Part shown: positions 8,131-18,093 of the stretch, piece by piece
Numbering within the stretch: the stretch's first letter is position 1
How the letters are laid out: each line of letters starts with the position of its first letter
Origin: Saccharospirillum sp. MSK14-1
Lineage (GTDB): Bacteria > Pseudomonadota > Gammaproteobacteria > Pseudomonadales > Natronospirillaceae
Direction: 5' to 3'
NCBI RefSeq assembly: GCF_003054965.1
Contig: NZ_MIES01000026.1
Span: 930,001 to 994,000 of the forward strand
DNA: 64,000 nt
Made by a program: the position numbers and the translations under genes
The notes under the pieces: generated by a model
Database searches by the model: none
What the model was told of the DNA's origin: nothing
The model's input: the letters and a program-made list of their open reading frames with translations, nothing else

Positions 8131-9594
8131 TTATAAGCCCAGCTTGATCATCAATTCGTCCACTTTTGTGGACACCTGGGGATCCTTAGCGATCGGCCGG
8201 CCCCATTCGCGGTCGGTTTCTCCCGGCCACTTATTGGTGGCGTCCATCCCCATTTTCGAGCCGAGGCCGGCGACCGGGCTGGCGAAGTCGAGATAGTCGA
8301 TGGGGGTGTTGTCGATGATCACGGTATCGCGTTTCGGGTCCATGCGGGTGGTCATCGCCCAGATCACGTCTTTCCAGTCGCGCGCATCGACATCGTCGTC
8401 CACGACAATCACGTACTTGGTGTACATAAACTGCCGCAGAAACGACCAGACGCCCATCATCACCCGCTTGGCGTGACCGGCGTATTGCTTCTTCATGCTG
8501 ACGACGGCCAGACGGTAGGAGCAGCCTTCCGGTGGTAGATAGAAATCGACGATTTCCGGGAACTGCTTTTGCAGAATCGGCACGAAGACTTCGTTCAGCG
8601 CCACGCCCAGAACCGCTGGTTCATCGGGCGGACGGCCGGTGTAGGTGGAGTGATAAATCGGCTTGCTGCGGTGCGTCATGCGCTCGACGGTGAACACCGG
8701 GAAGGTTTCAGTTTCGTTGTAGTAGCCGGTGTGATCGCCGTAGGGGCCTTCTTCCGCGGTTTCGCCCGGGTAGAGAAAACCTTCGAGGATGATTTCCGCG
8801 CTGGCCGGGACTTTTAGGTCGTGAATGCCGCATTTCACCAGTTCGGTGCGGCTGTCACGCAGCAAGCCGGCAAAGGCGTATTCCGACAGCGTATCGGGTA
8901 CGGGTGTGACCGCGCCGAGAATGGTTGCCGGATCAGCGCCGAGTGCCACGGCAATCGGGAACGGCTCACCCGGCTTTTCTTGCTGCCAGGCCTGAAAATC
9001 CAATGCGCCGCCGCGATGCGACAACCAGCGCATAATCAGTTTGTTTTTGCCGATCACTTGTTGGCGATAGATGCCGAGGTTGACCCGGCCACCTTGAGGA
9101 CCCTGGGTGATCACTAAAGGCCAGGTAACCAAAGGCGCGGCGTCTTCCGGCCAGCAGGTCCAGACCGGCAGTTTGCCCAGATCGACATCCGGGCCTTCGA
9201 AAATCTCTTCCTGGCAGGAGGCTTTGCGCACCGTCTTGGGCGCCATCGAGAGCACTTTTTTCAGCAGTGGTGCTTTGTCCCAGGCATCTTTTAAACCCTT
9301 GGGCGGATCGGGTTCTTTTAAGTACGACAGTACCTTGCCAATTTCGCGCAGGTCATGCAGCGATTCTGCCCCCATGCCCATGGCCACGCGCTCGGGTGTA
9401 CCAAAGAGGTTACCAAGCACGGGCATATCGAATCCGGTTGGGTTTTCGAACAGCAAAGCCGGGCCGTTTTTGCGCAACACCCGGTCGCACAGATCGGTCA
9501 TTTCCAGTTTGGGATCGACCGCCTCAGTGATGCGCAGCAGTTCGCCACGTTGCTCAAGGCCGGTGAGGAAGTCGCGCAGGTCGCGGTATTTCAT
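8131..9594 (-). CDS. ubiD: 4-hydroxy-3-polyprenylbenzoate decarboxylase UbiD
   Basis: Prenylated-FMN decarboxylase of ubiquinone synthesis that removes the carboxyl group from polyprenyl-4-hydroxybenzoate. The protein is close to E. coli UbiD throughout: [66 protein letters not shown] (with the conserved Glu of the active site) and RMDP with [13 protein letters not shown] near the end. The open frame begins at a GTG (9606), but the ATG at 9594 gives [10 protein letters not shown], which matches the usual UbiD N-terminus, so it is preferred (487 residues). The prenyltransferase for the cofactor (ubiX) is not in the window. Confidence 0.95.
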   Translation of the reverse strand: MKYRDLRDFLTGLEQRGELLRITEAVDPKLEMTDLCDRVLRKNGPALLFENPTGFDMPVLGNLFGTPERVAMGMGAESLHDLREIGKVLSYLKEPDPPKGLKDAWDKAPLLKKVLSMAPKTVRKASCQEEIFEGPDVDLGKLPVWTCWPEDAAPLVTWPLVITQGPQGGRVNLGIYRQQVIGKNKLIMRWLSHRGGALDFQAWQQEKPGEPFPIAVALGADPATILGAVTPVPDTLSEYAFAGLLRDSRTELVKCGIHDLKVPASAEIILEGFLYPGETAEEGPYGDHTGYYNETETFPVFTVERMTHRSKPIYHSTYTGRPPDEPAVLGVALNEVFVPILQKQFPEIVDFYLPPEGCSYRLAVVSMKKQYAGHAKRVMMGVWSFLRQFMYTKYVIVVDDDVDARDWKDVIWAMTTRMDPKRDTVIIDNTPIDYLDFASPVAGLGSKMGMDATNKWPGETDREWGRPIAKDPQVSTKVDELMIKLGL

Positions 9595-9669
9595 CGGGAA
9601 AGTCACTGCCTGGGAAGATGGCGGCTAATGCTAATGCATTGAGCTGAAAAGCCCAAACCTGGCACCAAT

Positions 9670-10098
9670 TCAGTCTGCTTGCAGGCGCTGCATGACCGGG
9701 TGATCGGCTTTGAGTTGCAGCAGATCCCAGAGATTGCCGTACAGATCTTTGAACACAGCAACGGTGCCGTACTCGACGTCTTTGGGTTCGCGCACAAATT
9801 CCACACCGCGCTCGCGATAGCGTTGATAATCACGCCAAAAGTCGTCGGTGTTTAAAAAGAAGGTGACGCGGCCGCCGGTCTGGTTGCCGATGTAGCTTTC
9901 CTGATCGGTATTGGACGCGCGGGCTAATAATACGGACACGCCCTTCGAGCCTTTCGGCGCTACCGTCACCCAGCGTTTGTCTTGTTCCGGTTGGTAGCTG
10001 TCTTCGATCAGATCGAAGTCGAGGATATTGAGGTAAAAATCCAGAGCGCGATCGTAATCATCAACGACTAACGCGAAGTGTACGATTTCCTGAGTCAT
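9670..10098 (-). CDS. VOC (glyoxalase/bleomycin-resistance fold) family protein
   Basis: A single-domain VOC protein of 142 residues with the two beta-alpha-beta-beta-beta halves: an N-terminal HFALVVDDYDRALDFYLN segment and a C-terminal FVREPKDVEYGTVAVFKDLYGNLWDLLQ segment. These carry His, Glu and Gln residues of the type that bind a metal in the family. Substrate cannot be told; members include glyoxalases, dioxygenases and resistance proteins. It is on the same strand as ubiD, 75 bases upstream of it, and preceded by a region holding two hairpin repeats. Confidence 0.8.
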   Translation of the reverse strand: MTQEIVHFALVVDDYDRALDFYLNILDFDLIEDSYQPEQDKRWVTVAPKGSKGVSVLLARASNTDQESYIGNQTGGRVTFFLNTDDFWRDYQRYRERGVEFVREPKDVEYGTVAVFKDLYGNLWDLLQLKADHPVMQRLQAD

Positions 10099-10176
10099 GG
10101 GAATTCTGGTCGTTATTGCCTAAGCGCTACTTAGTTACGGGTTGGTTATGAAGTCGAGAGGGTTGTGGTGGTGCTC

Positions 10177-10294
10177 GATCAAAGTGTAGTCGAACCATGA
10201 CTCCGGGGGCCGCCGTCAATACGTCCCTGTAGGCTAGGCGGCAACATCCATGTTGCCGACACCCCCTCCGCCATGGTTCGACCACACTTTGATC
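10177..10294. repeat. long hairpin repeat, copy A
   Basis: Arms 10177-10199 and 10272-10294 (23 bases each) are reverse complements except for one position. Inside, GGGGG (10205-10209) can pair with CCCCC (10262-10266) and a GGCAACATCCATGTTGCC palindrome lies at about 10239-10256. The inner core (about 10211-10260) resembles the cores of copies B and C, but the outer arms are unique to this place. It lies in the 384-base gap between the VOC gene and the DUF971 gene. The element family is unnamed by me. Confidence 0.7.
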
Positions 10295-10357
10295 CGCATG
10301 ATCATCGCCAAATTTTGATTTTCAGAACCGCGACTTACCTCTGATGGAGGTGTGGAG

Positions 10358-10452
10358 CGCTGGACCAGTTTTTCGGGGTAGAGCTCGGCATGGATGCCGA
10401 GCTCTAGGCCCCATGGATGGGTTCACGCCGACCCCGAGAAACTGGTCCAGCG
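10358..10452. repeat. long hairpin repeat, copy B
   Basis: Arms 10358-10379 and 10431-10452 (22 bases each) match as an inverted repeat with one mismatch. The 51-base core between them holds the palindrome GAGCTCGGCATGG/ATGCCGAGCTC and CCATGGATGGGTTCACGCCG. Read on the minus strand, that core aligns with the core of copy C (GGCGTGAACCC-TCC-TGGGGCC then GCATCCATGC). The rest of the 10099-10482 gap shows no gene. Confidence 0.72.
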
Positions 10453-10482
10453 TTTCATACCGGACCAATGCCACAGGTCGGG

Positions 10483-10863
10483 CTAAAGCTGCTTCGCCTG
10501 AATAAACATCGGCTCACGGGTTTTACCGGCGACTTCCAGTTCGTGCAGATAGGCCTGCCAGTAGGCTTCGAATTGAACACCCAGTTCGCGCAGGTATTCC
10601 CAATCGTAAAGCCCGGAATCGTGACCGTCATCGAACACCAGCCGCACTGCGTAGCGGCCTGTGGGTTCGATGGCGTTGATGCCCACGCCTTGCTTGCCGT
10701 GCTGCAACACCGCCTGCCCCGCGCCGTGGCCGCGTACTTCGGCTGAGCGCGAATGCACCCGGAGGTATTCGGCGCTCAGTTCGTGCACCACGCCGTCCGG
10801 CCAGGTGATTTCCAGGACGGTGTCGGCACGGCGGTAATTGAGGGCAGTGGGTACTTGGCTCAT
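10483..10863 (-). CDS. DUF971 domain protein (gamma-butyrobetaine-hydroxylase N-terminal-like)
   Basis: A 126-residue stand-alone DUF971 protein. The family is the small domain found at the N-terminus of gamma-butyrobetaine hydroxylases and also in Fe-S-related proteins. Landmarks are LEITWPDG near residue 20, LSAEYLRVHSRSAE, and GRYAVRLVFDDGHDSGLYDWEYLRELG around residues 68-94, where the FDDGHDSG-type strand is the family signature. The gene starts one base after the hslU stop, so it is the last member of the hslVU transcript, as in many Pseudomonas genomes. Function is unknown; a role in metal or Fe-S handling is only a family-level idea. Confidence 0.82.
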   Translation of the reverse strand: MSQVPTALNYRRADTVLEITWPDGVVHELSAEYLRVHSRSAEVRGHGAGQAVLQHGKQGVGINAIEPTGRYAVRLVFDDGHDSGLYDWEYLRELGVQFEAYWQAYLHELEVAGKTREPMFIQAKQL

Positions 10864-10864
10864 A

Positions 10865-12211
10865 TCAGAGAATAAACCGGCTCAGGTCTTCGTTCTTCGA
10901 CAATTCGCCGAGGAATTTTTCGACGTAAGCCGCATCGATGGTGACGGTGTCACCGCCCAGTTCGCTGGCCCGATAGGAGAGGTCTTCAAACAGACGCTCC
11001 ATAATGGTGTGCAGACGACGGGCGCCGATGTTCTCGGTGCTTTCATTGACCTGATACGCCGTTTGCGCCAGCGCTTCGATGGCGTCGTCGGCGAATTCGA
11101 TGGTCAGACCTTCGGCACTCATCAGCGCTTTGTACTGCTCGGTGATGCAGTAATCCGGCTCGGTCAGAATGCGTTTGAAATCGTTCGGCGTCAGCGCATC
11201 GAGTTCGACGCGAATGGGCAGACGACCCTGCAATTCCGGAATCAGATCGCTGGGTTTGGAGAAGTGGAACGCGCCGCTGCCGATGAACAGAATGTGATCG
11301 GTGCGCACCATGCCATACTTGGTGCTGACGGTGCTGCCTTCGATTAAGGGCAACAGGTCGCGCTGCACACCTTCGCGGCTCACTTCGCCACCACTGCGCT
11401 GATCGCTCTTGGCGATCTTGTCGATCTCATCGAGAAAGACGATGCCGCTTTGCTCAACGGCTTTCACAGCTTCCTGCTTCAGCTCTTCTTCGTTGACCAG
11501 CTTGGCGGCTTCTTCTTCGATCAGCTGCTTGAGCGCGTCCTTCACTTTCAGGGTGCGCTTTTTGGTGTTGCGATTCTGGCCGCCCATGTTGGCGAACATG
11601 TTCTGCAACTGGCTGGTCATTTCTTCCATGCCCGGCGGCGCCATGATTTCCACGCCCATGCTCTGCTGGGCGACGTCGATTTCAATCTCTTTGTCGTCCA
11701 GTTCACCCTGGCGCAGTTTCTTACGGAAAACCTGGCGGGTGTTGCTGTCGGTTTTGGGTTTTTCCACGCCGTCGTCGCCGAAGTTGGTGTCGCGTGCCGG
11801 CGGCAGCAGGATGTCGAGAATACGATCTTCGGCGGCGTCTTCCGCGCGCGGCCGGGCGCTTTGCATGGCCTGTTCGCGGAACATCTTTATGCCGGTTTCG
11901 ACCAGGTCACGGACGATGCTTTCGACATCGCGGCCGACGTAGCCGACCTCGGTGAACTTGGTCGCTTCGATTTTGATAAAGGGCGCGTTGGCGAGCTTAG
12001 CCAGACGACGGGCGATTTCGGTTTTACCAACACCGGTCGGGCCAATCATCAGAATGTTCTTGGGGGTGATTTCCTCTCGCATGCTGTCGTCGAGTTGCAG
12101 GCGGCGCCAGCGGTTACGCAGGGCAATGGCGACAGCGCGTTTGGCGTTGTCCTGGCCGATGATGAACTTATCCAGCTCGTGGACAATTTCACGGGGAGTC
12201 ATGGTCGACAT
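10865..12211 (-). CDS. hslU: ATP-dependent protease ATPase subunit HslU
   Basis: AAA+ unfoldase that feeds proteins to the HslV peptidase. Walker A is [14 protein letters not shown] near residue 57, with the GYVGRDVES pore loop about 30 residues later. A long intermediate domain is followed by Walker [13 protein letters not shown], the sensor regions and the C-terminal LSRFIL tail that docks into HslV. The open frame extends to 12406 inside hslV, but the ATG at 12211 (GAGG at 9 bases) gives [14 protein letters not shown] and a normal length of 448 residues. It lies directly downstream of hslV with a 10-base gap. Confidence 0.97.
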   Translation of the reverse strand: MSTMTPREIVHELDKFIIGQDNAKRAVAIALRNRWRRLQLDDSMREEITPKNILMIGPTGVGKTEIARRLAKLANAPFIKIEATKFTEVGYVGRDVESIVRDLVETGIKMFREQAMQSARPRAEDAAEDRILDILLPPARDTNFGDDGVEKPKTDSNTRQVFRKKLRQGELDDKEIEIDVAQQSMGVEIMAPPGMEEMTSQLQNMFANMGGQNRNTKKRTLKVKDALKQLIEEEAAKLVNEEELKQEAVKAVEQSGIVFLDEIDKIAKSDQRSGGEVSREGVQRDLLPLIEGSTVSTKYGMVRTDHILFIGSGAFHFSKPSDLIPELQGRLPIRVELDALTPNDFKRILTEPDYCITEQYKALMSAEGLTIEFADDAIEALAQTAYQVNESTENIGARRLHTIMERLFEDLSYRASELGGDTVTIDAAYVEKFLGELSKNEDLSRFIL

Positions 12212-12221
12212 CAATGAGACC

Positions 12222-12740
12222 TCAGAGCGATTCGTAGATGGCATTGTGGTTGGTGAACACACAGATATCGGCAGCGATATCGAGCGCTTTGCGGGTGATT
12301 TCCTCAGCGCCCATTTCGGTGTTCTCGTGCAGCGCGCGGGCCGCAGCCAATGCAAAGTTGCCACCGGAACCGATGGCGGTGATGCCGTGTTCGGGTTCGA
12401 CCACATCGCCGTTGCCCGAAATCACCAGCGTGGCGTCTTTGTCGGCGACGATGAGCATGGCTTCGAGTCGCCGCAGGGCACGGTCGCTGCGCCATTCTTT
12501 GGCGAGCTCTACCGCTGAGCGGGTCAGGTGGCCGCTGTGTTGTTGCAGATGGCCTTCGAATTTTTCAAAGAGGGTAAAAGCATCGGCGGTGCTGCCGGCG
12601 AAACCGGCAATGACGCGGTCATTGTACAGGCGGCGAACTTTGCGCGCGTTGCCTTTCATGACGGTGTTGCCGAGAGAGACCTGGCCGTCGCCACCGACGA
12701 CAACAGCGTCATCGCGGCGCACAGAAACAATCGTAGTCAT
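12222..12740 (-). CDS. hslV: ATP-dependent protease peptidase subunit HslV
   Basis: Proteasome-like threonine peptidase that forms the proteolytic core of HslVU. The 172-residue protein starts [11 protein letters not shown]; after removal of Met the Thr is the nucleophile. It keeps the [21 protein letters not shown] segment in two blocks and [18 protein letters not shown] terminal [18 protein letters not shown] segment is also typical. Upstream is ftsN, downstream hslU. This order is standard in gammaproteobacteria, and the operon is usually heat-shock regulated, but no sigma-32 promoter was identified here. Confidence 0.97.
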   Translation of the reverse strand: MTTIVSVRRDDAVVVGGDGQVSLGNTVMKGNARKVRRLYNDRVIAGFAGSTADAFTLFEKFEGHLQQHSGHLTRSAVELAKEWRSDRALRRLEAMLIVADKDATLVISGNGDVVEPEHGITAIGSGGNFALAAARALHENTEMGAEEITRKALDIAADICVFTNHNAIYESL

Positions 12741-12818
12741 GCGAACATACCTTGGGTGACTTCAAGAGTTGACTTCAAGCCAGCTAGGTGGGGGCAGGGA
12801 TGGGATTTCAAAGGGAGG

Positions 12819-12846
12819 GCGGGTCAAGCGGTGACCTTTGACCCGC
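12819..12846. terminator. stem-loop between ftsN-like gene and hslV
   Basis: GCGGGTCAA (12819-12827) and TTGACCCGC (12838-12846) form a perfect 9-bp stem with a 10-base loop, 16 bases after the ftsN-like stop on the minus strand. No T-run follows on the minus strand, so it may end transcription weakly or only mark the 3' end of the upstream message. Confidence 0.4.
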
Positions 12847-12861
12847 AAACAGTGATGGCGT

Positions 12862-13467
12862 TCAGTTTAGGGTACGCACCATCACCTGATGGTTCAGGCC
12901 GGCAAGAATATCCTGCGCCTTGTTCAATTGAGAGCGATCATTAAAGGGGCCGACCATCACCCGATGATAAATGCCGCGATCGCCCAGGTCGGCTTCGGTC
13001 AGATGGGTGGTCGTCAAACCGTTGATGATCAGCTCAGCACGCAACCGTTCGGCATCAGCGGCATCACTGAACGAGGCCACCTGGATTTCCCAGCGACGAT
13101 TGGACGGTGAAGCGGCAGGCGATGCGTTGCTGTTATTGCCGGTGTTGGCTGAGGGAGCCGGTGGCGCAGGAACCGGTACTTCGTCGTCTTTGAGCAGTTG
13201 ATAGAATTCGAAGGCTTCTTCCAGACTCGGCGTGCGCACCGCACTGTCACTGCTGCTGTCGTCTTCGCGGGTGGTGGTCTCGGGCAGCGCTTGTTGCAAA
13301 CGCTCGCGCAACGCCGTGCCACCGCCGCCTTCGCTAGGTACCTGGCTTAGGTAATACAGAAAGCCGACGAAGGCGACGGACGCACAGCCGGTAAAAATCC
13401 ATACCCAACGCGGCACGCGTGAACGTTCCGGTTCGGGCTGGCGTTTGTTGGCGTAATCTCTGGCCAC
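12862..13467 (-). CDS. ftsN: SPOR-domain cell-division protein, FtsN-like
   Basis: A bitopic membrane protein of 201 residues: short basic cytoplasmic head, one membrane helix (about 22-41), a low-complexity Pro/Ser/Asn-rich periplasmic linker and a C-terminal SPOR domain (about 124-200, beginning WEIQVASFSDAADAERLRAEL). SPOR domains bind denuded septal peptidoglycan. Position directly after argS and before hslVU is the usual place of ftsN in gammaproteobacteria. It is shorter than E. coli FtsN (319 residues), mostly in the linker, so division function is likely but inferred from context. Stop of argS and this start are adjacent. Confidence 0.82.
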   Translation of the reverse strand: MARDYANKRQPEPERSRVPRWVWIFTGCASVAFVGFLYYLSQVPSEGGGGTALRERLQQALPETTTREDDSSSDSAVRTPSLEEAFEFYQLLKDDEVPVPAPPAPSANTGNNSNASPAASPSNRRWEIQVASFSDAADAERLRAELIINGLTTTHLTEADLGDRGIYHRVMVGPFNDRSQLNKAQDILAGLNHQVMVRTLN

Positions 13468-15153
13468 TTACATGGTCTCCGGGGCGCTAACGCCGAGCAG
13501 GTCGAGGCCGTTAAACAACACCTGACTGATGGCAACCGACAAAGCCACACGGCCGTTACGCAACGCAGCATCGTCGACCAGCATGCGGTTGTTGTTGTAG
13601 TAGGCGTGGAACAGCGCCGCCAAGTCTTTCAGATAGGTGGCAATGATCGCCGGTTCCAGGCTGTTACCTGCATGTTCTACCACTTCAGGGTAACGACGCA
13701 ACTGAGTGATGAGTTCGCGCTCGTCGTCCAGTTCCAGCTGACCCAGCGCTTCGATGCCGGCAGCCTGGTCGTAATCGTGACCTTGCTCGTTCAGTTTGCG
13801 CAGCAGCGCATGCACGCGGGCGTGGGCGTATTGGATGTAATAAACCGGGTTGTCGCTGCTTTGGCTGCGGGCCAGGTCGATGTCGAAGGTCAGTTGCGAA
13901 TCGGCGCGGCGTGACACCAGGAAATAGCGGGTAGCGTCGCGGCCGACTTCATCGATCAGGTCGCGCAGCGTCACATAACTGCCGGCGCGCTTCGACAATT
14001 TCACTTCCTCACCACCTTTGGTGACCATCACCATCTGGTGCAGCACGTAATCGGGGAAGCCTTCCGGAATGCCTTCGTTTAACGCCTGCAAACCAGCGCG
14101 GACGCGGTTGACGGTCGAGTGGTGGTCGGCGCCCTGTTCATTGACGACGCGCTTGAAGCCACGCTCGAATTTGTCTTTGTGGTAGGCAACGTCGGGCAGG
14201 AAGTAGGTGTAATGACCGTCCTGTTTGCGCATCACACGGTCTTTGTCGTCGCCGAAATCGGTGGTGCGCAGCCACAAAGCGCCGTCTTGCTCGTAGGTGT
14301 GACCTTGTTCGATCAACTGTTTGACCGTGGCTTCCACCTTGCCGGTCTCATACAGCGACGATTCCAGATAAAAGACATCGAATTCGACGCCAAAGGCTTT
14401 TAAATCCAGATCCTGTTCACGGCGCAGGTAAGCCACGGCGAAATCACGAATGGCGGCCAGATCGTCGGTATCGCCGCTACCGGTAACGTGGCGGTCGTCG
14501 GCATCGATGGTGGTTTTGTCCATGTAAGCGTTGGCGACGTCGCTGATGTAGTCGCCGCGATAACCGTCTTCGGGCCAGCCAGCATCATCCGGCCCCAGAC
14601 CTTTGGCGCGCGCCTGAGTCGACAGCGCCAGATTCTGAATCTGTGCACCCGCGTCGTTGTAATAAAATTCGCGGGTGACTTTCCAGCCATTGGCTTCGAG
14701 CACACGCGACAGTGAATCGCCCACCGCGGCCCCCCGGCCGTGACCGACGTGCAGTGGCCCGGTCGGGTTGGCGGAAACAAACTCAACCTGCACTTTTTGC
14801 TGCTGACCGTTCTGGTTGCGACCGAAGGCGTGGCCAGCGGCGAGAATGTCTTTGACGATTTCCGCCTGGGATTCGCTGGCCAAATAAAAGTTGATAAAGC
14901 CGGGACCGGCGATGTCGACTTTCTCGATCAGGTTGTTCTCCGGCAACGCCTTGATCACCGCTTCGGCCAGGTTGCGCGGCGGCTGACCACACGGTTTGGC
15001 CAGTGTCAGCGCCAGGTTGGATGCCAGATCGCCATGAGACTTGTCTCGGCTGTTGTCGACCATGACGCGCACTGGGTGATCTTCTGGGATCACACCGTCC
15101 TCTTTAAGCCGCGCAACGGCCTGGTTCAAAAGTTCAACAACCGCGTCTTTCAT
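13468..15153 (-). CDS. argS: arginyl-tRNA synthetase
   Basis: Class I aminoacyl-tRNA synthetase that charges tRNA-Arg. It has the N-terminal additional domain typical of ArgRS (residues about 1-90), the HIGH-type motif as [12 protein letters not shown] near residue 130, and a KLSKR sequence in [14 protein letters not shown] near residue 350. The C-terminal DALR anticodon-binding domain ends in [15 protein letters not shown]. Length 561 is close to the family norm of about 577. The ATG at 15153 gives [12 protein letters not shown]. The ftsN-like gene follows immediately, which suggests one transcript. Confidence 0.97.
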   Translation of the reverse strand: MKDAVVELLNQAVARLKEDGVIPEDHPVRVMVDNSRDKSHGDLASNLALTLAKPCGQPPRNLAEAVIKALPENNLIEKVDIAGPGFINFYLASESQAEIVKDILAAGHAFGRNQNGQQQKVQVEFVSANPTGPLHVGHGRGAAVGDSLSRVLEANGWKVTREFYYNDAGAQIQNLALSTQARAKGLGPDDAGWPEDGYRGDYISDVANAYMDKTTIDADDRHVTGSGDTDDLAAIRDFAVAYLRREQDLDLKAFGVEFDVFYLESSLYETGKVEATVKQLIEQGHTYEQDGALWLRTTDFGDDKDRVMRKQDGHYTYFLPDVAYHKDKFERGFKRVVNEQGADHHSTVNRVRAGLQALNEGIPEGFPDYVLHQMVMVTKGGEEVKLSKRAGSYVTLRDLIDEVGRDATRYFLVSRRADSQLTFDIDLARSQSSDNPVYYIQYAHARVHALLRKLNEQGHDYDQAAGIEALGQLELDDERELITQLRRYPEVVEHAGNSLEPAIIATYLKDLAALFHAYYNNNRMLVDDAALRNGRVALSVAISQVLFNGLDLLGVSAPETM

Positions 15154-15243
15154 GGGTCTGACTACTCCGGATCGAGCGAAGAAAAGGAAAGGGCCGCATT
15201 ATCCACAAAATGGGGGGTCCGAACCACCGCTGGCGTCGCTGGA

Positions 15244-17430
15244 TCAGAGCGTTTCCAAAGGATCGATATCCAGATGCCAGCTGAGCCCGCGCTGCTGACG
15301 CGGGTAATGTCGCACCAGCGGCTCCAGGGCATTATGCAACTGGCTGCGCTTATCGCTCTGCACCACCAGCACAAATCGGTGTTTGCCCGCGCGGCGCGAC
15401 AAAATGGCCGGCAGCGGACCGAAGACACGAATGCCGGTTTGTTGCAGTAAATAGTCGGCCATCTCCGCCAGTAAAGCTTCGGCTTGTTGCGGGTAGGCCG
15501 AGTCGCTGCGCAGGCAGGCGAGAAAGCCGTAGGGCGGCAGGCCGGCGGGTTGGCGTTCACTCAGCAACTGGTCACTGAAACGCTGATAATCCTGCTTCAG
15601 CAACGGCTCGAAAAACGGATGATCGGGATGCCAGCTTTGCAATAAGACTTCGCCAGCGGCATCGCCCCGCCCCGCGCGACCGGCGACTTGGACCAGCAAC
15701 TGACCGGTGCGTTCGCGTGAGCGGAAATCGGCGCTGAACAGACCGGCGTCCAGATCCAGAATACCGACCAGCGTGACCTTTTCGAAATGATGCCCTTTGG
15801 CCAGCATCTGGGTGCCGACCAGAATCGCCGGTCCAGCATCGCGGGTGCGTTCCAGTTGGCGGTTGAGCGCGTCGGCGGTGGTGATGGCGTCCCGGTCAAA
15901 ACGGATGATCGGCACCTGTGGAAACCATTGCTCCAGCGCTTCTTCGGCGCGCTCGGTACCGGCGCCCAGCGGCATCAGTTCGTGGCTGCCACAGTCGGGG
16001 CAGACAGTTTCCGGGCGCGATTGATAGCCGCAGTGGTGACAAATGGTCTGATGGCGACCGCGATGATAGGTCAGCCGAGAATCGCAAAACGGACAGTCGG
16101 CCATCCAGCCACAGGCGCTGCAAAACCAGCTCGGTGCATAGCCACGGCGGTTGAGAAACAGCAATACCTGCTGCCCTTGCGCCAGATGTTCGCCAATGCG
16201 CAAACGCAGTCGTTCGGACATGCCGTGCTCATGCTGCTGGCGGCGCATATCAACGGTTTCCAACTGCGGCCGTGATCGGCCACCGGCACGTTCATTCAAT
16301 ACAGCATGCCGATATCGACCGTTGCGGGCATTGTGCAGCGATTCCAGCGAGGGTGTTGCCGAGCCCAGAATCACCGGAATCCCGGCCTGATTGGCGCGGA
16401 AGATGGCAACATCACGGGCGTGGTAACGCAGGGTATCCTGCTGTTTAAAGGAGGCATCGTGTTCTTCGTCGATGACGATCAACCCCAGATCGGGCAGCGG
16501 TGTCAGTACCGCCGAGCGGGTACCGACGACGATGGCCGCTTCGCCGTGTTGCGCTTGCAGCCAGGCGTTGTGACGTTCTTTGTCGGTCAGGCCCGAATGC
16601 AAGGCGACCAGTTCATCGGCAAAGCGCTTCTGGAAACGTTCCAGTGTTTGCGGCGTTAGGCCGATTTCCGGCACCAGCACCAGAACCCGTTTACCGGCCG
16701 CCAAAGTGCGCGCCATGGCTTGCAAGTAGACTTCGGTTTTACCGCTGCCAGTGACACCCTCCAGCAAGAGCACGTTGAAGGTGTCGTGGCTCAGTTGGTC
16801 CAGAGCGCTGCGTTGGTCGGTGTTTAAGGTCAGAGGGTCTTGCCGCAACTGTCCGCTCGGTTGACGCGACTCGGTGCTCAGTGCCACCTCCTGAGCAAAG
16901 CGTTTTTCCACCAATGCGCGCCAGTGTGTGCGCTCGATGCCGTGGCGGCGCAACTCCGAAGGCGTCGCCGCACCATGAGTCTGCAGCCAATGCAGCGCTT
17001 CCCGTTGGCGCTTGCCTTTGAGCTGATCTGCGTCGAGGTGTTCACCTGCGACGGTCAGTTCCACTCGCGCTTCGGTGACCAGCTCGGCTGCTTCGCCGTT
17101 GCGAAGCAAAGCGGGCAGGGCTAGCAGGTAAGCACTGGCGGCATCGTATAAATAGTAGCGAGACATCCACTGGGCGACCTGGAGCAGGGCGCTATCGAGC
17201 AGCGGTTGTTGATCGAGCAAGGCGTCGATGGGTTTGAGTTTATCGAGCTTGTCGCGTTCGTCGGCATCGCGCCGTGCCACCACAATGCCCACCACCGTTT
17301 TGTTGCGCAGTGGCACCTGGCAACGCGTGCCGATGTCGGGCGTCATATTGTCCGGAATTCGGTAGCTGAGCGGCCCGGCAAAGGGGCCGGGAACGACGAT
17401 GTCAGCGAGGCGTATGGCGGTGGTTGTCAA
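15244..17430 (-). CDS. priA: primosomal replication-restart helicase PriA
   Basis: Superfamily 2 DNA helicase that reloads the replisome at stalled forks. The 728-residue protein has the N-terminal 3'-DNA-end-binding domain (FAGPLSYRIPD region), Walker A GVTGSGKTEVY, Walker B/DEEH box VIDEEHDASFKQ, and a zinc-binding insertion with paired cysteines (CSACGWMADCPFC, then ICHHCGY and CPDCGS). It also has the helicase C-terminal motifs QVAGRAGRGDAAGEVLLQ. Start ATG at 17430 is divergent from rpmE; the shared upstream region carries an rpmE promoter candidate that overlaps the priA start. Confidence 0.97.
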   Translation of the reverse strand: MTTTAIRLADIVVPGPFAGPLSYRIPDNMTPDIGTRCQVPLRNKTVVGIVVARRDADERDKLDKLKPIDALLDQQPLLDSALLQVAQWMSRYYLYDAASAYLLALPALLRNGEAAELVTEARVELTVAGEHLDADQLKGKRQREALHWLQTHGAATPSELRRHGIERTHWRALVEKRFAQEVALSTESRQPSGQLRQDPLTLNTDQRSALDQLSHDTFNVLLLEGVTGSGKTEVYLQAMARTLAAGKRVLVLVPEIGLTPQTLERFQKRFADELVALHSGLTDKERHNAWLQAQHGEAAIVVGTRSAVLTPLPDLGLIVIDEEHDASFKQQDTLRYHARDVAIFRANQAGIPVILGSATPSLESLHNARNGRYRHAVLNERAGGRSRPQLETVDMRRQQHEHGMSERLRLRIGEHLAQGQQVLLFLNRRGYAPSWFCSACGWMADCPFCDSRLTYHRGRHQTICHHCGYQSRPETVCPDCGSHELMPLGAGTERAEEALEQWFPQVPIIRFDRDAITTADALNRQLERTRDAGPAILVGTQMLAKGHHFEKVTLVGILDLDAGLFSADFRSRERTGQLLVQVAGRAGRGDAAGEVLLQSWHPDHPFFEPLLKQDYQRFSDQLLSERQPAGLPPYGFLACLRSDSAYPQQAEALLAEMADYLLQQTGIRVFGPLPAILSRRAGKHRFVLVVQSDKRSQLHNALEPLVRHYPRQQRGLSWHLDIDPLETL

Positions 17431-17451
17431 TCGGAAAGACTCTGGTATGAT
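17424..17451 (+). promoter_or_regulatory. candidate sigma-70 promoter for rpmE
   Basis: TTGTCA (17424-17429), 16 bases, then TGGTATGAT with the -10 at 17446-17451 and an extended-10 TG. It points toward rpmE and leaves a leader of about 130 bases that includes the short palindrome CCCAAATTTTGGG near 17459. Confidence 0.45.
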
Positions 17452-17585
17452 TGCGCTCCCAAATTTTGGGGCCTGGGCGCGTCCTTCTGGATAAAGGCCG
17501 CAGCATTGTGCCCCGAAGCCGATTCTTACGTCAAAGTTGCGGTGCCCGGCAATAACGACCGGGTGGCGGCACAGCGAGGTGACCC

Positions 17586-17801
17586 ATGAAAGCTGACATC
17601 CATCCTAAGTACGAAGAACTGGTTGCAACCTGTTCTTGCGGCAACGTTATCAAAACTCATTCCACCCGTGGCGGTGAAATGCACCTTGACGTTTGCTCGG
17701 CTTGCCACCCTTTCTACACCGGTAAGCAGAAGATCGTTGACTCCGGCGGCCGTATCGACCGCTTCAAGTCTCGCTTCGGCGCGCGCAGCATCAACAAATA
17801 A
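17586..17801 (+). CDS. rpmE: 50S ribosomal protein L31, zinc-binding form
   Basis: Small ribosomal protein of the large subunit, 71 residues. It carries four cysteines, two of them paired as CSCG and two as CSAC, so it is the zinc-binding (C+) type rather than the zinc-independent YkgM type made under zinc limitation. Landmarks are [12 protein letters not shown] at the start and [20 protein letters not shown] in the second half. It is monocistronic, with a good terminator right after it. Confidence 0.97.
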   Translation: MKADIHPKYEELVATCSCGNVIKTHSTRGGEMHLDVCSACHPFYTGKQKIVDSGGRIDRFKSRFGARSINK

Positions 17802-17823
17802 GGTTGATCCTGCGGTACCAAGA

Positions 17824-17849
17824 AACCCGGCGTTGCCGGGTTTTTTTAT
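17824..17849 (+). terminator. rho-independent terminator after rpmE
   Basis: AAACCCGGC-GTT-GCCGGGTTTTTTT: a compact GC-rich stem with a seven-T run, 22 bases after the rpmE stop. Confidence 0.92.
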
Positions 17850-18093
17850 GTCTGTCGATCGCCCATCCAGGCGATGACGAATCAGGACACAGCAGTCCCG
17901 CCTTGGAACGCTCCCTAAGGTGTGCGAAAAGGGCCGGTTAGTGGGTCTGGGTTGGTGCCTTGCCTGACGGGCAAAACTGTCGTGCGTGAACAGCGTTTTG
18001 CATCGCTTGAGCCGCTTCTGTGCGTTGTTTATGCTAACTTCCACTTAGTTTCCTAGCCTCCCCCCACCCAATAAGAACAGATGGAAGACGGAC

